A stretch of DNA of 64,000 bases. Source: Portibacter lacus (GTDB lineage: Bacteria; Bacteroidota; Bacteroidia; Chitinophagales; Saprospiraceae). The notes beneath the pieces were generated by a model. The model was given only the letters and a program-made list of their open reading frames with translations. It was not told the origin of the DNA and did not search any database. Shown piece by piece: positions 17,840 to 28,120 of this stretch. Positions within the stretch are counted from its first letter, which is position 1. Every line of letters starts with the position of its first letter. Where the stretch lies: assembly GCF_021533215.1 (NCBI RefSeq), contig NZ_JAJNKA010000014.1, forward strand, positions 118,543-182,542, read 5' to 3'. Made by a program: the position numbers and the translations under genes.

Positions 17840-20800
17840 ATGAGCAAAACATCCTTAATAAACCTTCTACTAATTTTGCTCATTCTACCAATTGCCCATT
17901 CACAAGAAAAAATAAAAGTAGAAAACATAGAAGTTACAAGTACAAAAGTCATTAAACTTGGACACTCTGAACCCATTCGTGAATTACAAAAACGTGCAAG
18001 AACGTCACCAATAAAGAGGAGATTAAACAAGCGCAACAAACAAGTACCCGATAATTTCAAAGGTCGAAGAGATCGTAGCAAAGCCGTTCATCTCAATATT
18101 GAACACCTAGGTAATGATCCACTTCGTCAAAAAGAGACATCAGCAGAAAGCACTAAATCACGGATCCTTCATAATTTTAATGGTATAGGAGATTTCGGAT
18201 CTCCCCATGATCCATCTGGAGATGTTAGTGATCGATATTATGTACAAATGATTAACGCTACATATATCGGAGTGTACAATCTGGATGGAGCGTTAATTTC
18301 GGAATTTAGTGCTAACACTTTATGGTTTGAATTTTCTCAGAACTCAGCAGGAGATCCGATTGTACTTTATGATGAAACAGCAGACCGCTGGATCTTAACT
18401 GAATTTTCTAATCCTTCAAACATTCTGATCGCCATCAGTGATAATGGAGATCCACTAGGTAGTTACAGTGCCTACAACTTTAGCACTCCTAATTTTCCAG
18501 ATTATCCGAAATATGGATTAAGTCCTGAATTTCTGACCTTCACATCTAATGAAGAAGGTAGTGGTCAATTACATAATTACTTTATCGACCTAAAAGCGTT
18601 GTATGCAGGTGATAATGAAGTGAATATGCAACGTATCAGAGTTAATGGTAACAACTCGACGGAGGCAGGCTTTTTTGTTACCACTCCAGTAGACTGGAAC
18701 GGTAGAACAGCACCATATGACAATAAACCCATTACCATACTACTTAACGATAGTTCATGGAGTGGTGGCCCTGCTCAAGACCAAATAGAAGTTTTTTCCT
18801 TTGATATCGATTTCTCAAATGAAGGCAATACAGAAGTTACAAAGACAGTAATTCCTACGACTCCATTTGACTCTTATCCTTGTGCAGAGAGTGGGTTTGG
18901 TTTTGCTTGTATTCCTCAGAAAGATGGCCCAGGCTTAGATGGAGTTCCAGAAACCATCATGAATGTTCCGCATCTAAGGAATTTCGGAACACATGAATCA
19001 ATGGTTTTCGCCTTTATAACCGATGCAACAAATGGAGACAATATCTCTGGAATTCGCTGGATGGAATTGAGAAGAACTGGAGCGGACAGCGAGTGGGCAC
19101 TCTATCAAGAAGGCACATTCGCTCCAGATGATGAACTTCATCGCTTTTTACCTTCCATAGCAATAGACGCCAAAGGAAGTATCGGTCTCGCATACAATAT
19201 ATCTAGTCCAGATATTTATGTAGGTGCTCGATACACTGGTCGAAATGCAGCTGACCCATTAGGCAGAATGACCTTAGAAGAAGTAACGATAGTAGACGGA
19301 CTCGATGTTATCTATTCTGGCGAGCGCTTCGGAGATTACTCTCAGATGTCAGTATCCCCTAATCATGACGACACCTTCTGGTGGACATCTGAATATGCAG
19401 GTGAAGGCAGACAGGTTACTCAGACTCGTATTGTGGCCTTTCAGATCAGGCAAGACTCCTTTGACTTAACCGTGAAATCTATTGACAATCCAATAACTTC
19501 ATCTGAATTATCTTCTGAAGAAAAAATTTCAGCTACGATTCTAAATAGTGGATTAAAACAGGTTTCTAATTTTGAAGTTGATCTCTTACTTGATGATGCG
19601 ATAATTGAATCCATTGTGGTTGATCAGAACATTGGCCCAAATGACTTCTTTCAAGTGAATTTTTCTTCACTGATTGACATGTCACTAAAAGCTAATTATG
19701 ATTTTGAAGTAATCGTGAGATCTGATTTTGATGAGAATCTAGCCAATGACACGCTAAAAACAGTTATTCGAAATCTTCATGAACTAGAAATAGATATTAA
19801 AGGACATATCCAACAAGGAAACTGCACAGATACTACACAAACTTCAATTTCTATTCTGAATGATGGTGCTCAGACCATAGATTCTTTAACTTTCGAAGTA
19901 CTCGTTAATGAAGTAGTTTGGGATACTTTCAGACTCAAAGAAACAATTAAATTCGGAGAACGTAAAAATGTAATTTATAAAAGTATTGACTTACCTAACG
20001 GTTTTAATACCATTGATTTTTCATTGCTTTCTATAAATGAAAGTCCTAGTGATGGTATCCCTGAAAACAACAACTTAAGGCTTTCCGCTGAGCAACTGCC
20101 TCAAGACCACTTCATTACCATTAATTTTACAACTGATAAGTTTCCAGAAGAAAGTGGTTGGAACTTGTATAGCCAGAATTCTGGAGAACTTATCGCAAGT
20201 GGGATATTAGAATTACTAGAAACTACCATTTCTACTAATGCGTGTGTTAACCCTGATTCTTGTTTCACATTTATAGCGACAGATACCTATGGAGATGGAA
20301 TCTGCTGTAACTATGGTAGTGGCAATTTTAACATAACCGATAATGAAGGCTTAATAATCGTTGCTAATAATGGTAATTTCGGTCCGCAAGCCGAGATCTC
20401 ATTTTGTGCACGTGGCACAGTATGTTCTTTAACTTATTCAACAGACATAACAGATGCGACCTCGGAATCTGCAGCAGACGGAATTATTCTCATCAATGTT
20501 GATAATGGTATAGCTCCTTATCAGTATAGTATCGACGGGGGAAAAAACTTCCAGACCGATGCAGTTTTCTCAGCACTCTCATCGGGTGACTATGATATCG
20601 TTGTGAAGGATGCATCTGGAATTTGCGAATTAATGGAAACGGTTGCCGTCAGATTTACTTCTCAGGTCTTAGATTACTATGGTAATGAGGTTATTATTGA
20701 TATCAATCCTAATCCCACATCCGACTTAATTAAAATAAACATTTCAAGCCAAGATCTCTTAGAACCAATGATTGAGGTACAAATCCTTGATCTTACTGGA

Positions 20801-20947
20801 CAGATCCTCCAGCAAAGGAAAATCAATAAGTACAGTGGGGTCTATACAGGTACATTTTCTATGATGGCCTACCCTGCCGGAACTTATCTTATCAGAGTAG
20901 ATCAGACATCCTTTAATTACATGCAGAAAGTGATTAAACTCAACTAA
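17840..20947 (+). CDS. Large secreted protein with type IX secretion C-terminal domain
   Basis: The 1035-residue product has a signal peptide ('LILLILPIAHSQ'). A propeller- or lectin-like region (about 100-530) contains 'FSNPSNILIAISDNGDPLG', followed by CARDB-type adhesion modules ('DLTVKSIDNPITSSELSSEE...') at about 550-770. A SprB-like segment follows ('SESAADGIILINVDNGIAPYQYSIDGG', about 870-915), then a T9SS type A sorting domain ('INPNPTSDLIKINISSQ ... YPAGTYLIRV'). It is expected at the cell surface or outside the cell. Catalytic residues were not recognised. The T9SS machinery genes are not in the window. Confidence 0.88.
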   Translation: MSKTSLINLLLILLILPIAHSQEKIKVENIEVTSTKVIKLGHSEPIRELQKRARTSPIKRRLNKRNKQVPDNFKGRRDRSKAVHLNIEHLGNDPLRQKETSAESTKSRILHNFNGIGDFGSPHDPSGDVSDRYYVQMINATYIGVYNLDGALISEFSANTLWFEFSQNSAGDPIVLYDETADRWILTEFSNPSNILIAISDNGDPLGSYSAYNFSTPNFPDYPKYGLSPEFLTFTSNEEGSGQLHNYFIDLKALYAGDNEVNMQRIRVNGNNSTEAGFFVTTPVDWNGRTAPYDNKPITILLNDSSWSGGPAQDQIEVFSFDIDFSNEGNTEVTKTVIPTTPFDSYPCAESGFGFACIPQKDGPGLDGVPETIMNVPHLRNFGTHESMVFAFITDATNGDNISGIRWMELRRTGADSEWALYQEGTFAPDDELHRFLPSIAIDAKGSIGLAYNISSPDIYVGARYTGRNAADPLGRMTLEEVTIVDGLDVIYSGERFGDYSQMSVSPNHDDTFWWTSEYAGEGRQVTQTRIVAFQIRQDSFDLTVKSIDNPITSSELSSEEKISATILNSGLKQVSNFEVDLLLDDAIIESIVVDQNIGPNDFFQVNFSSLIDMSLKANYDFEVIVRSDFDENLANDTLKTVIRNLHELEIDIKGHIQQGNCTDTTQTSISILNDGAQTIDSLTFEVLVNEVVWDTFRLKETIKFGERKNVIYKSIDLPNGFNTIDFSLLSINESPSDGIPENNNLRLSAEQLPQDHFITINFTTDKFPEESGWNLYSQNSGELIASGILELLETTISTNACVNPDSCFTFIATDTYGDGICCNYGSGNFNITDNEGLIIVANNGNFGPQAEISFCARGTVCSLTYSTDITDATSESAADGIILINVDNGIAPYQYSIDGGKNFQTDAVFSALSSGDYDIVVKDASGICELMETVAVRFTSQVLDYYGNEVIIDINPNPTSDLIKINISSQDLLEPMIEVQILDLTGQILQQRKINKYSGVYTGTFSMMAYPAGTYLIRVDQTSFNYMQKVIKLN

Positions 20948-21072
20948 CACGCCTAGCAAATTCACCATTGCTCGTGGACTAGTAAGCTAGCAAGGATAAT
21001 GTCCACAGTACAACAATTACATTTACCGATTAATATTATCTTCACGATTTATTTCAAAATTAACAATAAGTA

Positions 21073-21645
21073 ATGATTGATTTTATATCACAACCCTGGC
21101 ATTGGGCAGTGTCAGGTGCAATGATCGTCGTAGTCATGGTACTACTCACCTACTCAGGAGGACGATTCGGAGTTTCATCTAACCTGCAAACACTGTGCGC
21201 AATGGGCGGTGCAGGAAAGTTTAGTGACTACTTTAGAATAGACTGGAAATCTAATATCTGGAATCTAGTATTCATTGGTGCTTCTGTTATTGGTGGATTT
21301 ATAGCTTCTCAATATTTAGCAAGTCCAGAACCCGTGCAAATTGCTGAAAGCACACAAGCTTACTTGACGACTATCGGTATCGAAACACCACAAACCATGA
21401 GTGAAGGGACAGGCTTTGTACCGTCTGAAATCTTTTCAGAATTGGGAAAACCAGTGAACTGGGTACTGCTTGTACTTGGTGGTTTTCTTGTTGGATTTGG
21501 AACCAGATATGCCGGTGGTTGTACATCTGGGCATGCTATTAGTGGATTAGCTAATTTGCAATTGGCATCACTTATTGCAGTGGTTGGATTTTTTATAGGA
21601 GGTTTATTAATGGCATGGGTTATACTACCCGCAATTTTATCGTAA
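21073..21645 (+). CDS. YeeE/YedE family half-transporter, N-terminal half
   Basis: This 190-residue membrane protein has about four to five hydrophobic segments and two cysteine motifs, 'LQTLCAMGG' (Cys42) and 'AGGCTSGHAISG' (Cys150), the signature of the YeeE/YedE (TsuA-like) sulfur-compound transporter family. The next gene supplies the second half, as in split versions of this family. Its TAA stop overlaps the next ATG (TAATG), so translation is probably coupled. Transported species could be thiosulfate or related sulfur compounds (family inference). Confidence 0.85.
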   Translation: MIDFISQPWHWAVSGAMIVVVMVLLTYSGGRFGVSSNLQTLCAMGGAGKFSDYFRIDWKSNIWNLVFIGASVIGGFIASQYLASPEPVQIAESTQAYLTTIGIETPQTMSEGTGFVPSEIFSELGKPVNWVLLVLGGFLVGFGTRYAGGCTSGHAISGLANLQLASLIAVVGFFIGGLLMAWVILPAILS

Positions 21646-22058
21646 TGAAGTATTTAAAATATATATTGATTGGTATCCTCTTCGGGATCGTAATGACAAA
21701 ATCTGAAGCTATTTCTTGGTTCCGAATTCAAGAAATGTTTCGATTCGAAAGTTTCCACATGTATGGAATTATAGGAACTGCCGTAATTCTAGGAGCCATA
21801 GCTGTTCAGATCATGAAAAGAACACAAATGAAAACCATTAATGGCGAAGCACCCAAATTCACCATTAAAGATGGGGGAGTATTTAGATTAATCGTAGGTG
21901 GAACCATTTTTGGCCTAGGTTGGGCAATGACTGGCGCATGTCCTGGACCTATGTTCGTCCTTATTGGCCATGGCGTTTGGTCTATCCTAATTGTGATCGC
22001 CTCAGCTTTACTCGGAACATTCGTATATGGTCTGATTAAACATAAACTACCACACTAA
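21645..22058 (+). CDS. YeeE/YedE family half-transporter, C-terminal half (DUF6691-like)
   Basis: This 137-residue membrane protein starts at the ATG at 21645, which overlaps the upstream stop by one base; an earlier in-frame start at 21615 would intrude 31 bp into the preceding gene. The motif 'TGACPGPMFVLIGHG' (Cys99) is the family's second cysteine motif. It pairs with the upstream half to form a complete pore. The TauE/SafE gene follows after 3 bp. Confidence 0.85.
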   Translation: MKYLKYILIGILFGIVMTKSEAISWFRIQEMFRFESFHMYGIIGTAVILGAIAVQIMKRTQMKTINGEAPKFTIKDGGVFRLIVGGTIFGLGWAMTGACPGPMFVLIGHGVWSILIVIASALLGTFVYGLIKHKLPH

Positions 22059-22061
22059 TAA

Positions 22062-22790
22062 ATGTCTACACTTGCGATCATTCTCGCCATATCCGCAGCG
22101 CTACTCTTAGGAATCGCTAAAGCAGGACTGAAAGGAACTTCGATACTTATCGTTTCCTTTATGGCCATCGCTTTTGGCGCAAAGGAATCTACTGGTGTCC
22201 TTCTTCCGATTTTAATTGTAGGAGATATTTTAGCCGTTATGTACTATAATCGCCACGCCCAATGGAACATTCTAATTAAGTTCTTGCCATGGATGATTCT
22301 CGGAGTTCTAATCGGTGTCTTCGTAGGTAAAGATCTAGACGAGTTTCTGTTTAAGAAAATGATGTCTGTCATTATTATCATCAGCGTAATCATTATGGTG
22401 TGGTGGGAAAGAAGCAAAAAGCAAATTCCTCAGAAAATGTGGTTTGCCGGTCTTACTGGAACCGCAGCTGGTTTTACGACAATGATTGGAAATCTAGCAG
22501 GCGCATTTGCTAACATCTACTTTTTAGCGATGCGAATTCCGAAAGAGCAATTCATAGGAACAGCTGCTTGGTTATTTTTTATTGTCAATGTTTTTAAAAT
22601 CCCCTTCCATGTCTTCAGCTGGAAAACGATTAATCCTACTTCTTTAATGTACGATTTATATTTGGCACCATTTGTCGTTATTGGCTTTTTCATTGGTGTT
22701 AAAATCGTGTCTTACTTTAATGATCAGGCTTACCGAAATTTTATACTTATCGTTACAGCAGTAGCAGCGATCATCTTACTTATTAGATAA
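22062..22790 (+). CDS. TauE/SafE family sulfite/anion exporter
   Basis: This 242-residue membrane protein has about eight hydrophobic segments and the family pattern 'ALLLGIAKAGLKGTSIL', 'LPILIVGDILAV' and 'TAAGFTTMIGNLAGAFANIYFL'. Members export or import sulfite, sulfonates or other small organic anions. It lies 3 bp after two YeeE/YedE halves, so the three genes form an operon apparently for movement of sulfur compounds. Confidence 0.9.
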   Translation: MSTLAIILAISAALLLGIAKAGLKGTSILIVSFMAIAFGAKESTGVLLPILIVGDILAVMYYNRHAQWNILIKFLPWMILGVLIGVFVGKDLDEFLFKKMMSVIIIISVIIMVWWERSKKQIPQKMWFAGLTGTAAGFTTMIGNLAGAFANIYFLAMRIPKEQFIGTAAWLFFIVNVFKIPFHVFSWKTINPTSLMYDLYLAPFVVIGFFIGVKIVSYFNDQAYRNFILIVTAVAAIILLIR

Positions 22791-22926
22791 GAAGAGCGAT
22801 TAAACAATGAACAATACACGCAAATCATTAATGGGTATAAAGCCATGTATCCTAAATATTATAACAAATTGATTATAAGTAATTAAAAATAATCATATTT
22901 TGACCAAGAATTAAACAATATACATT

Positions 22927-23700
22927 TTGGACGTTCGCTACCCAATTGTTCGATCATTCGTAAAATCTCCTTATTTGGATATTTTTGGCGCTGGATTAAT
23001 CCTAGTCATTTCTATCATCAAAAACTTTCATGGTACCATGTACCAAGGCGGTGAGATCATATTCAATGTTCCCATGTCTGAGATTGTAAGTAAAATGGGT
23101 AATGGCGCATTTCCACTTGGCTTTGTCTCTATAATTTCTGCTATGTTCTCTATGCTTTCGACTAGATTTATAGGCAAGCAAAATAATACTGGTAACATCA
23201 TTGGAGTATTTACAACAATCACTGCAGGAACTATCGATTATTTATTTGGGAACGCTTCAGCGATCATCACCTACCCTCTTACCTTTATCATTATGAATTT
23301 TGCGGTATTCAATTGGGCAAAAGGTGAAAAAATAAGGAAACTAGACTGGAGATATTATACCATCATGGCTATAGGAATAGCGTTAGGTTATGGCTTGGTT
23401 TACCTAGGAGCTTATTTATTCGGAGGGAAAACGGACGCTTTATTTTTAAATACGGTAGCCATCACGTTCGGTCTATCGATTGGTGCTAATATAAGTTCAG
23501 CATTGAAGTATGAAGAGACTTGGCTTTCATGGATGATTTATAATGTAGTGCAATTGGTTAAAAACTTTCTCCAGCTCAATTTTGCCAATGTGGCTAAATA
23601 TATTTTTTACATGGTCAATGCCATTTTTACACTTGTCGACTGGAAATTTAATGGCGACAAGACCAAATCCCATGGAGTTCTAAGCACGAAAACCTCCTAA
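22927..23700 (+). CDS. PnuC-like vitamin precursor transporter
   Basis: This 257-residue protein has seven or so membrane segments and the C-terminal PnuC signature 'NFLQLNFANVAKYIFYMVNAIFTLVDWKFNG'. PnuC-family proteins take up nicotinamide riboside; relatives carry thiamine or riboflavin, and the sequence alone does not decide among them. The assigned start is TTG at 22927; no ATG lies close to the expected N-terminus, so the start is uncertain. No riboswitch was recognised in the 136-bp leader. It is convergent with the SulP gene. Confidence 0.75.
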   Translation: MDVRYPIVRSFVKSPYLDIFGAGLILVISIIKNFHGTMYQGGEIIFNVPMSEIVSKMGNGAFPLGFVSIISAMFSMLSTRFIGKQNNTGNIIGVFTTITAGTIDYLFGNASAIITYPLTFIIMNFAVFNWAKGEKIRKLDWRYYTIMAIGIALGYGLVYLGAYLFGGKTDALFLNTVAITFGLSIGANISSALKYEETWLSWMIYNVVQLVKNFLQLNFANVAKYIFYMVNAIFTLVDWKFNGDKTKSHGVLSTKTS

Positions 23701-23708
23701 AGCATTGA

Positions 23709-25433
23709 TCACCTTCTAAAATTAGTCTGAAGCGCTTTCCCTTTATTTTTAATGGGTTTTCCGGTCTGTAGTTGATCGATAGCCGCATTAATATTCATGT
23801 GGTGCTTCTCTATTTCAGTAAGCATTTGATTTTTGTATAGCATATCACGAACTGGCCCTTTCACACCACACATATGCAATTCTATACCTCTACTTTTCAG
23901 CATAGAGGTGATATCATGAAGAATTTTAATTCCTGTACTATCAATATTATGCATGTTACTTGCATCAAGCACGAAGTATTTCAGCTTAGCATACTTCGGA
24001 ATATTAATAATTTTTGACACTTTATCTTTAAAGTACCCAGCATTCGCAAAGTAAAGTTGCTCATCAAATCTAACAATTACGGTACTTTCATATTCTATTG
24101 CATCCTCGAACCTCTTTATATTCCTAAATTCATTCGTCCCTGGAACCTTCCCCAGAATGGCAACATGCGGTTTACTACTTTTAATCAAAACAGAAGCAAT
24201 ACTGATTACAACACCTATGAGCACACCTTCCTCTATTCCGAATATCAAAGTACAAACAAAAGTCACTACCATCATTAGGAAATCCCTCTTATGGGTCTTC
24301 CATAAGTGAACCACTTCCTTAATATCGAATAACCCTACTACAGCCAATAAAATAATCGCAGCAAGAACAGCAGATGGTAAATAGTAGAATAGAGGTGTCA
24401 AAAATATCAATGTAAGACTAATTAGCCCTACGGTAAAAAAAGCAGCAATGGTGGTTTTCGCACCTGCACTGCTATTAATAGCGGATCTCGAGAAACTTCC
24501 TGAAGAAGGGATGGATTGAAAAAAAGCTCCCACCATTTTAGACGCTCCGATTGCTATTAGTTCTTGGTCTACATCGATGTCATAATCTTTATGCTTAGCT
24601 TGAAGGGTCTTAGCAATACTTACACACTCCACAATTCCGATCGTTGTTACTGTCAGGACAACAGGAATGAGTTGTTTAATTTTACCAATCGAAAGATCAG
24701 GTATAGAAAATGACGGCAATCCCTCAGGAATCACACCTATGATGTCCACACCTTTCTCATCAAGGTTAAAAAAATAAACTAATACTAGACCTATGATAAT
24801 TACAAATAATGCACCTGGTATTTTTTTATTGATCGCTTTCAGAATTAACATGATTGCAATTGCCCCACCACATATTACTGTCGTTAAAAAACTAGTCTCA
24901 CCTAAGTGCTCCATAGTATAACCCAGTCTACTAAAGACTGAATCGAATCTCGGAATAACTATTCCTAGAGCATCTCGAAGCTGAGTAGATAAAATGATTA
25001 CTGCTGCAGCCGAAGAGAAACCTGTAATCACGGGTAATGATATAAAATTGGCAATAAATCCAAGCCTGACCAGGCCTAGCAACCACTGACAAAAACCGAT
25101 CAGGAGTCCAGCGGTGATTACTAAACCGAGAAATTCATCCGTTCCAGGTGTCGCAATGGAGCTGACTCCTGAAAGTACTAATAATGAAGATATCGCTACA
25201 GGACCGATCGCTAACTGCCTAGATGTACCTAATATTGCATAGACGATCAAAGGAACTATTGCTGTATACAACCCATAGATAGGTGGCACACCAGCAAGTA
25301 ATGCATATGCTAATCCTTGAGGAACTAATATCGTTGCTACGGTTATTCCTGCAATAAAATCATGCCTTAACATTGACTTATTATAAGTCCGCAGCGTCTC
25401 TAGGATCGGGATAATATTCCTGATTCTTTTCAT
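23709..25433 (-). CDS. SulP family anion permease with STAS domain
   Basis: The 574-residue protein has an N-terminal transporter region of 10-12 membrane spans ('DFIAGITVATILVPQGLAYALLAGVPPIYGLYTAIVP', 'GSFSRSAINSSAGAKT') and a C-terminal cytoplasmic STAS domain from about 445 ('TVIVRFDEQLYFANAGYFKD', 'DASNMHNIDSTGI'). SulP proteins move sulfate, bicarbonate or other anions across the inner membrane. It is adjacent to YeeE/TauE genes, which favours sulfate as substrate, though bicarbonate is possible. It ends 8 bp from the end of the convergent PnuC-like gene. Confidence 0.93.
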   Translation of the reverse strand: MKRIRNIIPILETLRTYNKSMLRHDFIAGITVATILVPQGLAYALLAGVPPIYGLYTAIVPLIVYAILGTSRQLAIGPVAISSLLVLSGVSSIATPGTDEFLGLVITAGLLIGFCQWLLGLVRLGFIANFISLPVITGFSSAAAVIILSTQLRDALGIVIPRFDSVFSRLGYTMEHLGETSFLTTVICGGAIAIMLILKAINKKIPGALFVIIIGLVLVYFFNLDEKGVDIIGVIPEGLPSFSIPDLSIGKIKQLIPVVLTVTTIGIVECVSIAKTLQAKHKDYDIDVDQELIAIGASKMVGAFFQSIPSSGSFSRSAINSSAGAKTTIAAFFTVGLISLTLIFLTPLFYYLPSAVLAAIILLAVVGLFDIKEVVHLWKTHKRDFLMMVVTFVCTLIFGIEEGVLIGVVISIASVLIKSSKPHVAILGKVPGTNEFRNIKRFEDAIEYESTVIVRFDEQLYFANAGYFKDKVSKIINIPKYAKLKYFVLDASNMHNIDSTGIKILHDITSMLKSRGIELHMCGVKGPVRDMLYKNQMLTEIEKHHMNINAAIDQLQTGKPIKNKGKALQTNFRR

Positions 25434-25462
25434 GAGCTGCCAAGATAACTATTCGAAATAAA

Positions 25463-28120
25463 CTATGCGAATTTCAAAAGCAAGATTAATAGGCATATTC
25501 CAAGCCCGATAAATAGGAAAGATCTTCCCCATGGAGTTGCAGTATGAATGGGAGATACGTCACCATTGATCATAAATCCAGCCCAGTAAATCTCGTCACG
25601 CATTAACGGATCAGCCTTTTCAATGTACTTGATCTTTGATTTTTGCAAGGCAACATCTTTAGGCATTCCATTTTTATAGTTCTTGATAAAGTTTAGGATA
25701 ATCGGTTGCGCTGAATGATCATTGGCGCGCCATAAACTCATCAACACTGACTTCGCACCCGCATACTGAAAAGCACGAGAAAGACTCATTACCCCTTCCC
25801 CTGATTTCAGCCCACCACCTCCTGTCTCACAAGCACTTAACAAAACTAAATCAGCTCTTAGATCCGTATTCATAATCTCATCAGTATGCAAAATTCCATC
25901 TTCCCCTTCTTCCTGTGAGTTAAAATACAAGTACGAATTCAACTCATTCGTTGGGTCTATCTTAGCATGTGTAGCGAAATGAATAAAATTAAAATCTGGC
26001 GCCTTTAAATAGAAGGCTTCCTCTTTTGCATCTTCCCCTTTCAGTACAGTACTTTTAAAATAACTGGCTGCTTTGTCTATTTCAACCGATGCACCTGGCA
26101 GAGGTACTAAATCATTTCTAAATGCAAAATCCTTCGAATCACTTGTTGTTGTCCATGTCGGAGCAATGCCGAGATAATTTAGTTTTGTTGTAAGATCTCT
26201 AGACTTTATCAATGCTTCTATATTCACTTGATATGAAAAAGCGAAGTCATATAAAAAGTAGTCTTGTGTTTCTTGATTTATAATTTCTTCAAAGGATATA
26301 AAATGTATAAATCGATGCGGAACGATGCTTACTCGACTAATCGACTTGTCCTTTAAGTACTCCCATTCCAAGTCAAATGTCAACTCTCCTGTATTCGATT
26401 GTGAGATAAAATCTGTCCCTTCTGAAGTCAGCACAACAGCATAAACACTATCTTCTAAAACGTAGTAATCTATTACGCACATATCTTCATCTATCTGCGT
26501 CTTGATAAAGCTCAATTCTGGTACTTCTAAAGTATACTTTCTCTTATAATACAAGGGGTATTCCATTTCTAATGCGGTCATCCTTTCTTCTAATGCTAGC
26601 ATCATCTCCTCTCCTCCCCTCTTTAATATTTCTATTTCTTCTATCAGATCCGCAGGCACTTTTCCCAAATAAGCTGCATTCTCTTCACTTAAGTTATCCC
26701 AAAAAGAAGCCGACTTTGCCATTTCTATCGTCTTATAAACATCTGCTAGTTGTTCTTCTGTGGGTTTAAGTCGATATTTATCAACAGATAATTCTACAGC
26801 ATAATCAAAAATGCCTTCTAACCTTTCATTAAGGTAATTCTTAGATTCACTTCCTAGATACTTTCGCCTCATTTTAGTCAATACTTCTATCGCTTCATTA
26901 ATAGAAGCCCAAGCCCGATCGACCGATATAGATTTGTCAAGTTTCGAAGACAACACGAGCAATTTTACTTTAGAAAGATCATCTCCATTGACTGAAATGG
27001 CGGTCGCTTCTTGGTAAGCTAACCTAGCACCATCCATATCATTCACTTCTATCTTCCACTCGCATAATCTAAGGAAATTTTCTAAATCTGGATCATCTCT
27101 TAATGCGCTTTCTAAAATTTCTATGCCTTCATCAGGAGCTCCCGAATAGTACTTACAGATCGCAATATTCGACCTTGCGATGGCTTGTTTCCTTACATTT
27201 CCTTTGAATAATTCTGCAGCTTGTTCGAACATCTCCTGCGCTGTTCTAAATTCACCACTTTGAACATATACTCTTGCTGCATCATTCAGGTGAGATCCCA
27301 AATCTTCCTTGCTACCGTATCCTTCGTATACTTTCTCCGCTTTTTTAAAATTGCTTTTTGATTGCTCTAACTGATTTAGTGATGCTTGAACTTTAGCCAA
27401 GTTATCGTAGTATTTTCTTAAACTCGGATGATCCGCTTCATAATTTTTCAGTTTTATCTCTACCGCTTTTTCTGCAAATACTAATGCATTATCAAGGTCA
27501 CCTTTCTTGCGATATGCCTGGCTTAAGGTTAGATAAACTCTATTATAATTCTGATCATCAGGGTCTAATTCTTTATCATAAATCTTTAGAATTTCCTTTA
27601 ATTCATTGATACATTTCACATAATTACCTTGTCCATAATAGTTATTACTATTGTTCATTCTCGTGTATGCAACCTCTTTACTTAACGAACCATATAATTT
27701 CTTTTTTAGGTCAATGGATTTCTGATTCCACAAGATAGATTTAGAAAATTGTCGCTTTCTAGAATATAACACACCGAAATCACCTAAAACTCTAGAAACT
27801 TCATCACTTTCAGGTCCAAATAAGGCTTTACCATCCTCAAGTGTACTACTCAGATAATCTTCACTTTGCTCATAGTTTCGAAGTTTCATATAATTATTCG
27901 CAATCCTGTATTTCACTTTGAATATCAAATTATGAGGAGAGTCAAGCTGTGCTGATCTAATGGCAAGACAAGAGTCAAAAGCAATTGCTGCTTCTCGATA
28001 TTCCGCATCATAATAAAATTTCTTGCCTTGATCATAAAGATCTTGAGCCTTTTCTAGATCTAGACCAGATTGACCTATAAGGAAGTGGCAGGTTAATAAG
28101 AAAATGATTACTATACGCAT
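25463..28120 (-). CDS. TPR-CHAT protein (caspase-like peptidase domain)
   Basis: The 885-residue product has a signal peptide and multiple tetratricopeptide repeats (about 20-400, e.g. 'ALVFAEKAVEIKLKNYEADHPSL'), a linker, and a CHAT caspase-like domain (about 590-850). The His-Cys dyad is visible as His718 in 'IHFATHAKID' and Cys764 in 'LLSACETGGGGLKSGEG'. A membrane segment at 864-883 ends the protein. Its ATG overlaps the stop of the upstream gene (TAATG). TPR-CHAT proteins beside ECF sigma genes are common in Bacteroidota; cleavage targets are generally unknown. Confidence 0.9.
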   Translation of the reverse strand: MRIVIIFLLTCHFLIGQSGLDLEKAQDLYDQGKKFYYDAEYREAAIAFDSCLAIRSAQLDSPHNLIFKVKYRIANNYMKLRNYEQSEDYLSSTLEDGKALFGPESDEVSRVLGDFGVLYSRKRQFSKSILWNQKSIDLKKKLYGSLSKEVAYTRMNNSNNYYGQGNYVKCINELKEILKIYDKELDPDDQNYNRVYLTLSQAYRKKGDLDNALVFAEKAVEIKLKNYEADHPSLRKYYDNLAKVQASLNQLEQSKSNFKKAEKVYEGYGSKEDLGSHLNDAARVYVQSGEFRTAQEMFEQAAELFKGNVRKQAIARSNIAICKYYSGAPDEGIEILESALRDDPDLENFLRLCEWKIEVNDMDGARLAYQEATAISVNGDDLSKVKLLVLSSKLDKSISVDRAWASINEAIEVLTKMRRKYLGSESKNYLNERLEGIFDYAVELSVDKYRLKPTEEQLADVYKTIEMAKSASFWDNLSEENAAYLGKVPADLIEEIEILKRGGEEMMLALEERMTALEMEYPLYYKRKYTLEVPELSFIKTQIDEDMCVIDYYVLEDSVYAVVLTSEGTDFISQSNTGELTFDLEWEYLKDKSISRVSIVPHRFIHFISFEEIINQETQDYFLYDFAFSYQVNIEALIKSRDLTTKLNYLGIAPTWTTTSDSKDFAFRNDLVPLPGASVEIDKAASYFKSTVLKGEDAKEEAFYLKAPDFNFIHFATHAKIDPTNELNSYLYFNSQEEGEDGILHTDEIMNTDLRADLVLLSACETGGGGLKSGEGVMSLSRAFQYAGAKSVLMSLWRANDHSAQPIILNFIKNYKNGMPKDVALQKSKIKYIEKADPLMRDEIYWAGFMINGDVSPIHTATPWGRSFLFIGLGICLLILLLKFA

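Noticed and set aside
22791..22926. Vitamin riboswitch before the PnuC-like gene
   Set aside because: No TPP, FMN or NAD riboswitch core could be recognised in the leader.
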